A model generated the notes under the pieces. The model made no database searches. It was not told the DNA's origin and saw only the letters and a program-made list of their open reading frames with translations. Shown one piece after another: positions 1 through 8,216 of a stretch of 64,000 nucleotides of DNA; position 1 is the stretch's first letter; each line of letters begins with the position of its first letter. Made by a program: the position numbers and the translations under genes. This DNA is from Thermomicrobiales bacterium (GTDB taxonomy: Bacteria > Chloroflexota > Chloroflexia > Thermomicrobiales > UBA6265), in the NCBI GenBank assembly GCA_020432165.1, contig JAGQGU010000001.1, positions 120,655-184,654 on the forward strand, in the 5' to 3' direction.

Positions 1-52
1 GCCGGAGAAGGAAATGCCAATGCCGAATCCAGGCATGGGTATGGACTACTAG
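1..52 (+). CDS. groL: 3' end of probable chaperonin GroEL (partial)
   Basis: Only the last 16 codons are present. They encode PEKEMPMPNPGMGMDY followed by TAG at 50-52, and a strong terminator follows. A Met/Gly/Pro-rich flexible tail of this kind is typical of the C-terminus of GroEL, which folds proteins with GroES in the cytoplasm. The usual GGM repeats are reduced to PGMGM, and the acidic-aromatic end DY is seen in some phyla. The call rests on this tail alone, so another protein with a Met-rich tail cannot be excluded. Confidence 0.6.
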   Translation, partial: PEKEMPMPNPGMGMDY

Positions 53-100
53 TCCTCCACAGCAACATCGAAGCTTTCGCTTTCGGCGGGAGTTTCCCGA

Positions 101-132
101 ACACCCCAGGCTCACCGGCCTGGGGTGTTTTG
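101..132 (+). terminator. Rho-independent terminator after groL
   Basis: A 10-bp perfect stem (101-110 with 119-128) with an 8-nt loop is followed by TTTTGG. It lies about 50 nt past the groL stop codon. Confidence 0.85.
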
Positions 133-222
133 GTATATCTGGAACCGGATATCTGACATCGGCGTTACTATTGCAACGAAACACACGCCTTGAATATCGG
201 TCAAGCAAAAGGAGAGATTGCC

Positions 223-1398
223 GTGAACACAACCAGCCGTCGCGTAATCGTGCGCGGAATGAGCGCCGCCGCTGCTGCCAGCATCCTGGCCTCCACCAGC
301 AAGGTCTTTGCCGCCCAGGCCAATGACCGCGAGTACGTATCCGAGCTCACCAACTCCGTCGTCGAACTCACCAACGATGACTTTACGTTTGCTGAAGACT
401 CGTTTGATGTACGTTCCTTCGATGAGTACACGCAAGAGTACCTGTCGATCAGCACCGGTCGATCCACCGTCGAGATTATGTTCGTTCAGAACGGGAATGA
501 GCCCGCTGATTTTGTCGATGTGATCCGCCAGCGCTATCAGGAGAATTACGATACGTTTGAGGATGGCGATAGCGACGAGGTGGATGGCAGTATCTGGTTC
601 ACTGCGGCAACCCTCTTCAACGACCAGCAGATCAACATCTATGGTGAGTACCAAACCGGCGCCTACGATAGTGCCGATCTGTTGGTGCTGGTGAACGCCT
701 GGAGCGACGAGATTGTCGATGAGATAGAAGCCGCGCAGAATGGTATTTTGGTTGGCGATGCGCCGCCGTTGCTTATGCTCGCTGGAGACGATCCTGCTGA
801 TTTGGTCTTCCCGGTCCTCGGTTCTACTTCGACGACTTCCACGGGGACCCGGAGCACGCGATCGAGCCGCACGTCGTCTACAGACGACGACGACAACACC
901 TCCGAAACGCGTAACTCCACCAGAGGTAACGACGATACCAAGACAACATCGACCGATGCCGATTCGACGGATTATCGCGAGGCAGTAACCGCGCATCGAG
1001 AAGAGTTCCTCGATTCCTTCGCAGTCTTCGCGACTTCGCTCGCAGCCATGACCGCAGAAGACGCCACCGACGCCGATCTCACCGATGCCGTCACCACCAT
1101 CGATGGGTTGGCTGCTGACTGGATCACCTATCCGGATACCTATGCCGAACTCACAGCACCATCATCCGAGCGGACGCTGAAGAAGCTCTACAAGACCTGG
1201 TGCGATGAGATCGCTACGCTTGGCGAGAGTTGGAACAATGCTCGCAACAGCACCGCCTCCGTCGAGGTCATGTTCAACCAGATTGATGTGGTTGATCAGG
1301 CCGACAAGGCACTGGCAGCGGAACTCGGCATGGCCCGTGGTGACTTCCGTCGATCCCGACAGTTGGCGTCACGGAGTCGCCAGATACGCTTGATCTAG
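223..1398 (+). CDS. Secreted protein with Tat-like signal and Ser/Thr/Asp linker, unknown function
   Basis: About 391 residues. The start is taken as GTG at 223 because AAAGGAGAG sits just upstream at 208-216; an in-frame TTG at 190 has no such site. The N-terminus has a twin-arginine-like motif (SRRVIV), a short Ala-rich hydrophobic stretch and an Ala-rich cleavage region (VFAAQA), so export is likely. A first globular domain (about 25-190) is followed by a low-complexity Ser/Thr/Arg/Asp linker (about 200-250) and a helical C-terminal region (about 255-380). The first domain resembles that of the next gene: both begin with a VSEL motif after the signal, then have similarly spaced EY, E(I/V)(M/I)(F/L)VQ and EYQT segments. 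No enzyme motif was recognised. The two genes look like a tandem duplication that later diverged. Confidence 0.8.
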   Translation: MNTTSRRVIVRGMSAAAAASILASTSKVFAAQANDREYVSELTNSVVELTNDDFTFAEDSFDVRSFDEYTQEYLSISTGRSTVEIMFVQNGNEPADFVDVIRQRYQENYDTFEDGDSDEVDGSIWFTAATLFNDQQINIYGEYQTGAYDSADLLVLVNAWSDEIVDEIEAAQNGILVGDAPPLLMLAGDDPADLVFPVLGSTSTTSTGTRSTRSSRTSSTDDDDNTSETRNSTRGNDDTKTTSTDADSTDYREAVTAHREEFLDSFAVFATSLAAMTAEDATDADLTDAVTTIDGLAADWITYPDTYAELTAPSSERTLKKLYKTWCDEIATLGESWNNARNSTASVEVMFNQIDVVDQADKALAAELGMARGDFRRSRQLASRSRQIRLI

Positions 1399-1410
1399 GT
1401 TGTCTGCTAT

Positions 1411-1440
1411 GGCCCGAGACGCACTGTCTCGGGCCGTAAT
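1411..1440 (+). terminator. Hairpin terminator between the two secreted-protein genes
   Basis: A 10-bp perfect stem (1411-1420 with 1426-1435) has a 5-nt loop. Only a short mixed A/T tract follows, so termination may be partial. Confidence 0.6.
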
Positions 1441-1524
1441 ATTTCCGGCGTGGGGAACTGCATCCCCTGGCCCATCGTTACCTGAACAATGCCAATACGG
1501 GCGGAAGAGAAACGCGAGGAACTG

Positions 1525-2784
1525 ATGAACCGTTTCTGGAAATCTACAACCATCGCAGTCGCAACCACATTGTTGGTTGCCATGCCGTGGCTCTCAGCTT
1601 CGGCACAACCAGCAGCGAGTGATACCGTTTTTGTTTCGGAACTCACCGGCGAGGAAGTTAACCTCGGTAATAGTGGCGCCTTCGAGTTTATGCCAGATGT
1701 ATATAGCGTCACGGAAAGCGGAGACTATGCAGAGGAATACATCTGGTACACCGGAGGCTACTCCAACTTCGAGGTGATCCTGGTGCAGGGGCCAACCGAT
1801 GCCACGGAGTATATGGATATCACCGATAGCAATATGGGAACGTTCTATGACGCGTGGGACGTGATCGATAGCCAGGATGATGGCGATACCTCGTGGTTCC
1901 TCGGTGAAGCCAACTACCAGGGTACTGATCTGCTTGTGTACTTTGAGTATCAGACCGATGTCTTCGGCGATGTCGACCTTGCCTATATGCAGTTCGCAGA
2001 TCCGATAGACCTGCTTAATGATATGGAACTCAGCCAGAATGAGGTTTCGATTGGTACCGAAATGCTGCCAATGGATCCAGACTGGGATGCGTTGGAATCC
2101 GCCATCGGTGGTGGTTCCACAGACGATGTTGATGCGACTGCGGAGACCGATGTCAACGCTGAAGATGCCAAACTGGACGATATTCTTGGCCAGGTACGTG
2201 GTACCAGCAATGACGAAGAGGTCGAGGCCACTGCTGAGACCGATTTGGCCGGAGAAGACTGGGAATCGATGGGCCTGGAAGGTGCCGACACGTGGGTCAG
2301 CCCGACGTTCGATTCCGAGATCACCTGGGATACGGATTCCTGGGAGTTCCCGACAGATTACGAGTATGCGATCTATCTGGGTGATGGTTGGGATTCACTG
2401 ACGCTGACAACAGTTGATGGACTCGGTTACGTCTTCATCACCGTCGATCAGCAGTTCGACAACACGCCCCAGAGCATCGTTGATTACTGGCAGACGGATG
2501 AGTTCCTCGCTTCCCGCGGGCCAGATGTGGAAGTCGTCGATGTTGCCACCACCCGCGATTCCGCCAGCATCGTCTACACCAGCACCAATACAGCTGGCGA
2601 GCCGCTGATGACGATCATGGATGTGACGTTCGAGGATGACGGCACGGCCGTCTTCAGTGAGATCAGCGCTGCCCCGGAGAGACTGGACGATGTCTACCAG
2701 CAGTACATCGACGGTGTTGAGTTGAACGGCGCACCGATCAATCTCACCTGGGATGTTGAAGAGATTCAGGACATGCAGCCATAG
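1525..2784 (+). CDS. Secreted protein, paralogue of the upstream gene, unknown function
   Basis: About 419 residues starting at ATG 1525, which has GAGGA just upstream; an in-frame ATG at 1489 lacks a convincing site. A Sec-type signal peptide (positively charged start, hydrophobic core, ASA cleavage motif) is followed by a domain (about 30-185) similar to the first domain of the preceding gene. Next comes an acidic linker with a near-repeat of a D-x-TAETD motif, then a second domain (about 255-415) rich in Trp, Asp and Tyr. The mature protein is very acidic. No catalytic motif or membrane anchor was seen. The second domain is not shared with the neighbour, so the pair differs in architecture. 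Extracellular or wall-associated location is inferred. Confidence 0.8.
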   Translation: MNRFWKSTTIAVATTLLVAMPWLSASAQPAASDTVFVSELTGEEVNLGNSGAFEFMPDVYSVTESGDYAEEYIWYTGGYSNFEVILVQGPTDATEYMDITDSNMGTFYDAWDVIDSQDDGDTSWFLGEANYQGTDLLVYFEYQTDVFGDVDLAYMQFADPIDLLNDMELSQNEVSIGTEMLPMDPDWDALESAIGGGSTDDVDATAETDVNAEDAKLDDILGQVRGTSNDEEVEATAETDLAGEDWESMGLEGADTWVSPTFDSEITWDTDSWEFPTDYEYAIYLGDGWDSLTLTTVDGLGYVFITVDQQFDNTPQSIVDYWQTDEFLASRGPDVEVVDVATTRDSASIVYTSTNTAGEPLMTIMDVTFEDDGTAVFSEISAAPERLDDVYQQYIDGVELNGAPINLTWDVEEIQDMQP

Positions 2785-2831
2785 CGTTGTTCACACAGGT
2801 ATGGCTTGAAGCATAACCAAAGAGATAGTCT

Positions 2832-2880
2832 AAACGAAAGGACTCACAGACAAGTTCTGCGAGTCCTTTCGTTTCTGGAG
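2832..2880. terminator. Bidirectional terminator between convergent genes
   Basis: A perfect 14-bp stem (2832-2845 with 2861-2874) has a 15-nt loop. The stem ends in AAA on one side and TTT on the other, so it can serve the secreted-protein gene and the convergent PPOX gene. Confidence 0.85.
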
Positions 2881-2884
2881 TTAC

Positions 2885-3346
2885 TCAGTTTGGCCCTGGG
2901 TACCGTGTCTCGAAATCAACGACCTTGATCCAGGTCGGTTTAATGCGTACCAGCGCCATATTGCGGTTCTCAGCGCGAACGGCCCGTTCCCAATCTGGCA
3001 TTCTGTCCTCGCCCACGATTCTTCGTGATGCCTCGACATAAACCTCTGGCAAGCCCTGATCGAACTCGACGGTTGCAATCCCCCGTACCGACAGGATCAG
3101 GGGAGGGAAGTCGGTCGTGTCCACGGAGAAGGCCACCGCAGGGTTCGCGACAATCGACTTGATCTTGTACCACTCGGGTGGCGATGCGAAGACAAAGTGT
3201 GATCCATCCCAGAGATAGCTCACGGGCACGACTCTCGGTGTTCCATCCAGACCGATGTAGGCGAGCCGGGCCGGGATTGGTGCAGCCAACAGCTTCTGTA
3301 CAAATGGATCTGTGTTGAGCGTATCGACAATCTCTTCGTATGTCAT
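2885..3346 (-). CDS. Pyridoxamine 5'-phosphate oxidase family protein (PPOX-fold flavoprotein)
   Basis: 153 residues with the split-barrel PPOX-like pattern: an N-terminal helix, a strand reading PARLAYIGLDGTPRVVPVSY, a WDGSHFVFAS strand, then a helix-strand segment ending in NPAVAFSVDT. Family members bind FMN or F420 and reduce or oxidise small molecules. The substrate cannot be told from sequence. The start ATG has AGGGGG about 6 nt upstream. It lies downstream of, and in the same direction as, the ferredoxin gene with a 68-nt gap, so the two may be co-transcribed and the ferredoxin may be an electron partner; that link is inference. Confidence 0.85.
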   Translation of the reverse strand: MTYEEIVDTLNTDPFVQKLLAAPIPARLAYIGLDGTPRVVPVSYLWDGSHFVFASPPEWYKIKSIVANPAVAFSVDTTDFPPLILSVRGIATVEFDQGLPEVYVEASRRIVGEDRMPDWERAVRAENRNMALVRIKPTWIKVVDFETRYPGPN

Positions 3347-3414
3347 GATGAACCCCCTTCATTCATTGCCGAAACAATGGCGCTCCGGAACTGAATGCAG
3401 TGTGAGGGAGGGTA

Positions 3415-3690
3415 CTAATCGGGCGCTTCTTCGATCTTGTCACCAAACATCGGCGGAATAATCTGCGGATACATGCGTCGACCGTATTGATGGATGGCGA
3501 TCGCCTGTGTCGGGCACGCTCGTGCACCGGCAAAAAGCTGCTCGACAGTCGCATCGTCGGCGTTTTCGAGCACCGCCTTCCGTGTTTCCTCGTCGATTGT
3601 GTAGATACCGGGTGCGACGGTTGTGCATTTACCCATACCAATGCAGCGGTGAGGGTCGATGGTGACGGTGAGTCCGGGTTTGGATTGCAT
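3415..3690 (-). CDS. Small ferredoxin, P450-type [3Fe-4S]/[4Fe-4S] family
   Basis: 91 residues. Cys16 and Cys22 (C-x5-C, within RCIGMGKC) plus Cys59 followed by Pro match the single-cluster ferredoxins that often serve cytochromes P450 and related oxidoreductases. With only three cluster cysteines, a [3Fe-4S] centre is most likely. The extra 30 C-terminal residues are rich in Pro and end acidic. A strong AAGGAGGT site precedes the start. No P450 is in the window; the neighbours are a PPOX-fold protein and a YigZ-like protein. Confidence 0.85.
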   Translation of the reverse strand: MQSKPGLTVTIDPHRCIGMGKCTTVAPGIYTIDEETRKAVLENADDATVEQLFAGARACPTQAIAIHQYGRRMYPQIIPPMFGDKIEEAPD

Positions 3691-3707
3691 AGCTACCTCC
3701 TTCGTGG

Positions 3708-4358
3708 TTAGTCGTTCAGCAGCAGCGGTGCTGGCACTTCCACGAATTGCTCACCCTCTATGGTAGCGTGTGTTCTGCCATTCGTGAGTTCCTGCAGCCA
3801 GGTATCGAATGCGGAGACCTCTTCTGGCGGCATCGCCAGCACAAATGTCACATCAAGCGCATAGAGAACATCCTGCAGAGGCTCCTCGCGAGCGCGGATA
3901 GCGTTCTCGATCCGACCAGCATCATCGTAACTGGCTACGGCATGAACGATCGCCAGAGGCTTGCGTTCGACGATGCCAATGACATCAAGTGCTTCGCTAA
4001 CGGCCCCGCCGTATGCGCGTATCAGCCCTCCAGCTCCCAACATGACGCCACCAAAGTAGCGCGTAACCACGGCGAGAGTATCCGTAAGGCCACGCCGACG
4101 CAGCACCTCCAGCATGGGCATGCCCGCGGTACCACTCGGTTCGCCATCGTCGCTGGAGCGTTGATTCGCTTGACCAGCACCGATGATCCAGGCGGTGCAG
4201 TTATGATTGGCGCTCCAGTGTTGCTTCCGCACGATCTCGATCTGTGCTCGCGCATCCTCTTCACTCGTTACGCGGAAGAGGTGGCAGATAAAGCGCGACT
4301 TCTTGATCTCTATTTCGTTTGTACCGTCCGCACGAACCATGCGGTAAGGTGCATCCAT
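3708..4358 (-). CDS. YigZ/IMPACT (UPF0029) family protein
   Basis: 216 residues from ATG 4358, close to the usual family length of about 205. The open frame extends upstream to 4640, but that extension overlaps the divergent mqo gene and does not look like protein. Family signatures are clear: KKSRFICHL near the start, a SDDGEPSGTAGMPML segment, and TRYFGG..LGAGGLIRAYG in the middle. The C-terminal half has the typical small alpha/beta domain. The biochemical role of bacterial YigZ is not settled; the eukaryotic relative IMPACT regulates translation. Confidence 0.88.
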   Translation of the reverse strand: MDAPYRMVRADGTNEIEIKKSRFICHLFRVTSEEDARAQIEIVRKQHWSANHNCTAWIIGAGQANQRSSDDGEPSGTAGMPMLEVLRRRGLTDTLAVVTRYFGGVMLGAGGLIRAYGGAVSEALDVIGIVERKPLAIVHAVASYDDAGRIENAIRAREEPLQDVLYALDVTFVLAMPPEEVSAFDTWLQELTNGRTHATIEGEQFVEVPAPLLLND

Positions 4359-4485
4359 CTCAATATCGATTCTGGTGATGTCGGTAGTTTTCCCGCTGGT
4401 GAGGGAAGCAATGATGGTGTAGTTTACCTTGAAGGGGTGGTCGGCGCTCGGGCAAATGCTGCGCGCAGGTGAGTGGCAGGTTGAT

Positions 4486-5967
4486 GTGAGCAATTCTTCA
4501 GTCGATATTGTCCTTATTGGCGGTGGCGTGATGAGCGCGACCCTCGCCTCCATGTTACAGATCGTGCGGCCTTCCTGGTCGATCGCGATGTACGAGCGAG
4601 CCGAGTCCGTTGCGACCGAGAGTTCCGGCGAATGGAACAACGCCGGTACCGGTCATGCGGGACTGTGTGAGCTCAACTACACACCTCCCCAGCCCGATGG
4701 ATCGGTTTCCACCACCAAGGCACTTGCCGTTAATGCCCAGTTCCAGGAATCACTGGGCTATTGGTCCCATCTCGTACAAGCAGGGATTTTGCCTGAACCG
4801 GGCGCCTTTATCCGTTCAGTGCCACACATTAGCTACGTTACTGGAGATAAGGATGTGGATTTCCTCCGCGCGCGCTACGAGGCACTCCATCGTGATTTTG
4901 CCTATCGCTCCATGGTCTATAGCGAGGATCGCGATGTACTGACCGAATGGGCTCCGCTCATGTTTCAGGGGAGGTCGGGAGACGCTCCAGTTGCCATGAC
5001 TCGCGCCATCGCGGGCACCGATGTGAACTTCGGTGAGTTGACGCGCCAATTGGTGACGAGCGCCGCCAACTCCGGCCTCGATCTTTTTACTCGCCACGAA
5101 GTTACTGATCTCCAGAAGACCGCTACTGGTTGGCGCGTTACAGTCAAGAATCTGACGGACGGCACTACCAGTCAGGTCGATACGCGATTTGTCTTTGTTG
5201 GCGCGGGTGGTGCTGCCATTCTTCTCCTGCAGAAATCGGGTATTGCGGAGGCCAAAGGCTACGGTGGCTTCCCCGTGAGCGGACAGTTCTTCCGTTGTAC
5301 AAATCCGGAACTCATCGCCCAACATGACGCCAAGGTATACGGTCAGCCGCAGTTAAATGCACCGCCCATGAGCATGCCGCATCTGGATACTCGTGTCGTC
5401 AACGGAGAACAGGTGTTGCTCTTCGGGCCGTTTGCGGGTTTCGAGCCCCGTTTCCTCAAGGCAGGATCGCTGTTTGACCTCTTCAAGTCGATCAAACCGA
5501 ACAACCTCAAAACCTATCTCAGTGTGGCCAAGGATGAGTTTGGTCTTACTACCTACCTGATCAAGCAAGTGATGCTCAGCCATACCGCCGAAATGGATGT
5601 ATTGCGCGATTTCCTGCCAGAAGCGCAAGACAGCGATTGGCAACTGCACAAAGCAGGTATGCGCGTGCAGACGCTGAAGCCGGGCCCGAATGGTCGGGGC
5701 AAGCTGGAGTTTGGTACAGAAGTCGTGACAGCGGCTGATGGTTCCATTGCCGGGTTGTTGGGTGCCAGCCCAGGTGCCTCCACTGCGGTCTCTATCATGC
5801 TCCAGATCCTGGAGCGCTGTTTCCCGGATGTGGATCTGGCTGATTCTTTGGGCGATATCTTTACGCAACGTCTCACAGGTGCAGCGCCCTCTGAAAATGA
5901 TCGTCTGGCACATGAAGATGTCATCCGCGATGTGTTGGGGTTGGAAGGGTACGGCAGCGCGATCTAG
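4486..5967 (+). CDS. mqo: Malate:quinone oxidoreductase
   Basis: About 493 residues. It oxidises malate to oxaloacetate and passes electrons to the membrane quinone pool, as a peripheral FAD enzyme of the TCA cycle. The N-terminal FAD motif reads DIVLIGGGVMSATLASML, followed by the diagnostic ESSGEWNNAGTGHAGLCELNY segment of the Mqo family. The C-terminus carries the family motif GASPGASTA. The start is taken as GTG 4486, which gives the usual VSN start just ahead of the FAD strand; upstream in-frame codons (TTG 4429, ATG 4456) would add an unlikely extension. An NAD-dependent malate dehydrogenase is also encoded at 12669, so malate can be oxidised by two routes. Confidence 0.95.
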   Translation: MSNSSVDIVLIGGGVMSATLASMLQIVRPSWSIAMYERAESVATESSGEWNNAGTGHAGLCELNYTPPQPDGSVSTTKALAVNAQFQESLGYWSHLVQAGILPEPGAFIRSVPHISYVTGDKDVDFLRARYEALHRDFAYRSMVYSEDRDVLTEWAPLMFQGRSGDAPVAMTRAIAGTDVNFGELTRQLVTSAANSGLDLFTRHEVTDLQKTATGWRVTVKNLTDGTTSQVDTRFVFVGAGGAAILLLQKSGIAEAKGYGGFPVSGQFFRCTNPELIAQHDAKVYGQPQLNAPPMSMPHLDTRVVNGEQVLLFGPFAGFEPRFLKAGSLFDLFKSIKPNNLKTYLSVAKDEFGLTTYLIKQVMLSHTAEMDVLRDFLPEAQDSDWQLHKAGMRVQTLKPGPNGRGKLEFGTEVVTAADGSIAGLLGASPGASTAVSIMLQILERCFPDVDLADSLGDIFTQRLTGAAPSENDRLAHEDVIRDVLGLEGYGSAI

Positions 5968-6004
5968 CATTGCGCCGTAGACCCACGCAGGCCGGAGCAA
6001 CCGC

Positions 6005-6412
6005 ATGGCTCAGTTCAAAATCTATGGGCGTGACGGATTTTTGCGCGCGCACTCTGTTGCGATTTCGAATGCGATCCACGCTGCCAGCGTCGCTGGATTG
6101 GGTTTGCCCGAGGAGAAGCGATTTCATCGCTTCATTCCCCTGGCCGATTGGCAGTTCATCGCGCCTCCTGATCGCTCTGAACGCTATCTCATCATTGAGG
6201 TGATGATGTTCACCGGTCGATCGGTCGAGACCAAGAAGGCCTTTTATCGACTGCTCTTGCAGAATCTCGACGACTACTGTGGGATAGGGGCCCAGGATGT
6301 GGAACTCACGATTACAGAGTCTCCACGCCACGATTGGCTTATCCGTGGTTTGCCAGGTGATGAACTTCCGCTGAACTACCGCATCGATCACAACGAGGAC
6401 CGTAACGAGTGA
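6005..6412 (+). CDS. Tautomerase family protein
   Basis: 135 residues similar to the longer tautomerase-superfamily members (Tautomerase_2 type): an N-terminal strand MAQFKIYG, a middle segment with RYLIIEVMMFTGRS, and a conserved ETKKAFYRLL helix. In 4-oxalocrotonate tautomerase, Pro2 becomes the catalytic N-terminal proline; here residue 2 is Ala, so classical tautomerase chemistry is doubtful. A GGAG site lies 7 nt upstream. The stop overlaps the next gene's GTG start by 4 nt, so the two are translationally coupled. Confidence 0.75.
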   Translation: MAQFKIYGRDGFLRAHSVAISNAIHAASVAGLGLPEEKRFHRFIPLADWQFIAPPDRSERYLIIEVMMFTGRSVETKKAFYRLLLQNLDDYCGIGAQDVELTITESPRHDWLIRGLPGDELPLNYRIDHNEDRNE

Positions 6413-7803
6413 TCGATCGTCGCTTGCGCAATACGGCGCTCCTGGTGGCGGCCTGCTACTTCATGGAGAATCTGGATGGCACCATCGTTACTACTGCCAT
6501 CCCGCAGATCAGTGCATCCCTGAACGCGACAGCAGCAACGGTCAGCCTGGTTGTCACCGCCTATTTGCTGGCGCTGGCGACCCTCATCCCACTCAGTGGC
6601 TGGCTGACGCAACGCTTCGGGAGTCGTGTCATCTTCCTCACCGCCATCATCATCTTCACATTGGCATCGCTTGGGTGTGGACTCTCCCAGAATGTGGAGA
6701 CACTAATTCTAATGCGCGTGGTTCAGGGTATTGGTGGAGCAATGATGGTTCCAGTCGGACGGATGGTGGTCCTCGGTCACACCGAGAAAGAGGATCTCAT
6801 TCGCATCACTGCCTATATCATCTGGCCAGCCCTGATTGCACCGGTGATTGCGCCATTGCTCGGGGGAATCATCACCGAGTACTTCTCCTGGCACTGGATG
6901 TTCCTCATCAACATCCCCATCGGTATCGCCTGTTTTGTCGCGGCCTGGATTCTCATCGACGAGCAGGACGCGCAGAAAACTGCACCACTCGATATCGTGG
7001 GTGCGATTTTGACCACGGCCAGCCTGGGGGCGATCACCTGGGGTGCACATATGATGTCTGAAGCATCCTACTCGACGAGCATTGGTGTTCTGATACTTCT
7101 CATGGGAGTAGGGTTGTTGGTGATCGCGGTGCGCCATCTCCTGCGTGTCGATACCCCGTTGCTCAATCTGCGCACCCTCAGTATCGAGACATTTCGGGTA
7201 TCAACCTTCGGCTTTTTCATGTATGCGCTCATTGTCTGGAGCGTCCCTTTCATCCTGCCGCTTCTCTTTCAGGAGGTTTTCGGCTGGTCACCCGTACAAT
7301 CCGGTGCAGCGGTGCTCTGGGTCTTTGCGGGCAATATCTCTATCAAACCTGCCACCACCTGGATGCTGAATCGCTTTGGTTTTCGCAATAACCTTCTCTT
7401 CGCGACGACTGGTGTCACGCTAAGTGTCGCGGCCTTCTCGATGTTGCGAGCTGATACGCCGTTCATTGTTATCGCGATACTTGCCTTCGTGAGCGGTGTC
7501 TTCCGCTCCATCGGTTTCACCGCCTACAACACCCTGGCCTTCAGCGATGTGCCCAAGGGCAGCACCACCCGCGAGGCCAGTGCGCTCTTCGCGACGGTGC
7601 AGCAGGTTGCCGGTGCAATCGGAATTGTTGTCACCATGCTCGCTATCACAGCAGGCTTCCGGTGGGGATCGTTCCTCTCGGGCGATGATCTCCAGAATGC
7701 CTATTCGTTTGCGTTCATCACCATGGCGATCATCGCGACTGTGCCGCTGATGATGGCGACGAGAATATCCCCGCAAGCCGGAGACCAACTGCGAAAACAC
7801 TAA
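6409..7803 (+). CDS. DHA2 (EmrB/QacA-like) MFS multidrug exporter
   Basis: 464 residues with about 13-14 predicted membrane segments. It carries MFS signatures: the motif LDGTIVTTAIPQI in TM1 (DHA2 motif D1), the TM2-3 loop GWLTQRFGSR (motif A), and the antiporter motif APVIAPLLGGIITEYFSWHW in TM5 (motif C). It probably exports hydrophobic compounds using the proton gradient. The GTG start overlaps the tautomerase stop (GTGA). Its last bases overlap the convergent MmcQ/YjbR gene. Substrate unknown. Confidence 0.9.
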   Translation: MIDRRLRNTALLVAACYFMENLDGTIVTTAIPQISASLNATAATVSLVVTAYLLALATLIPLSGWLTQRFGSRVIFLTAIIIFTLASLGCGLSQNVETLILMRVVQGIGGAMMVPVGRMVVLGHTEKEDLIRITAYIIWPALIAPVIAPLLGGIITEYFSWHWMFLINIPIGIACFVAAWILIDEQDAQKTAPLDIVGAILTTASLGAITWGAHMMSEASYSTSIGVLILLMGVGLLVIAVRHLLRVDTPLLNLRTLSIETFRVSTFGFFMYALIVWSVPFILPLLFQEVFGWSPVQSGAAVLWVFAGNISIKPATTWMLNRFGFRNNLLFATTGVTLSVAAFSMLRADTPFIVIAILAFVSGVFRSIGFTAYNTLAFSDVPKGSTTREASALFATVQQVAGAIGIVVTMLAITAGFRWGSFLSGDDLQNAYSFAFITMAIIATVPLMMATRISPQAGDQLRKH

Positions 7804-8162
7804 TCCGGCAGGAATCGCATTCGTTCTGCGCGTGGCAGTTTGTTCACGACTAACATGTGCGCATCTTCCAGCAGACCTGTAAGCAATGATGCCTCGGCCT
7901 CAGCGATACGCGCAGTGATCCAGTGGCGCTTGTTCATGTGGTATCCCGGCGATATCCAGGTGTAATTGGCGATGAGGAACGGGATCATTTCAGGATCAGC
8001 CTTGAGCTGGATCGTTGGCGGTGTGCTCTCTGTCGCGCTCCAGGCGAACATCTTGCCGCCAATGCACCATGCCCGTAGATCGGGTGCGGATTCGAAGGGA
8101 TAGCGCACTTCGCAGCCGACAAATCCACAGCAAACCGCGTCAATCTCATCCAGCGTCATCAT
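7800..8162 (-). CDS. MmcQ/YjbR family protein
   Basis: 120 residues with the CyaY-like fold pattern of this family: a MTLDEIDAVCCGFVGCEVRYPF start, GGKMFAWSA strand, and the IPGYHMNKRHWITA-like segment (here ISPGYHMNKRHWIT). Family members are often annotated as DNA-binding, but evidence is thin. Two ATGs are adjacent in frame; GGAGG lies upstream of both and the second (8159) has the better spacing. The stop overlaps the convergent exporter gene by 4 nt. Confidence 0.85.
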   Translation of the reverse strand: MMTLDEIDAVCCGFVGCEVRYPFESAPDLRAWCIGGKMFAWSATESTPPTIQLKADPEMIPFLIANYTWISPGYHMNKRHWITARIAEAEASLLTGLLEDAHMLVVNKLPRAERMRFLPD

Positions 8163-8216
8163 TCGCCTCCATCATTGCTATCATGTCACAACGGAACTGA
8201 ATCTGAGGGAGCGCAC

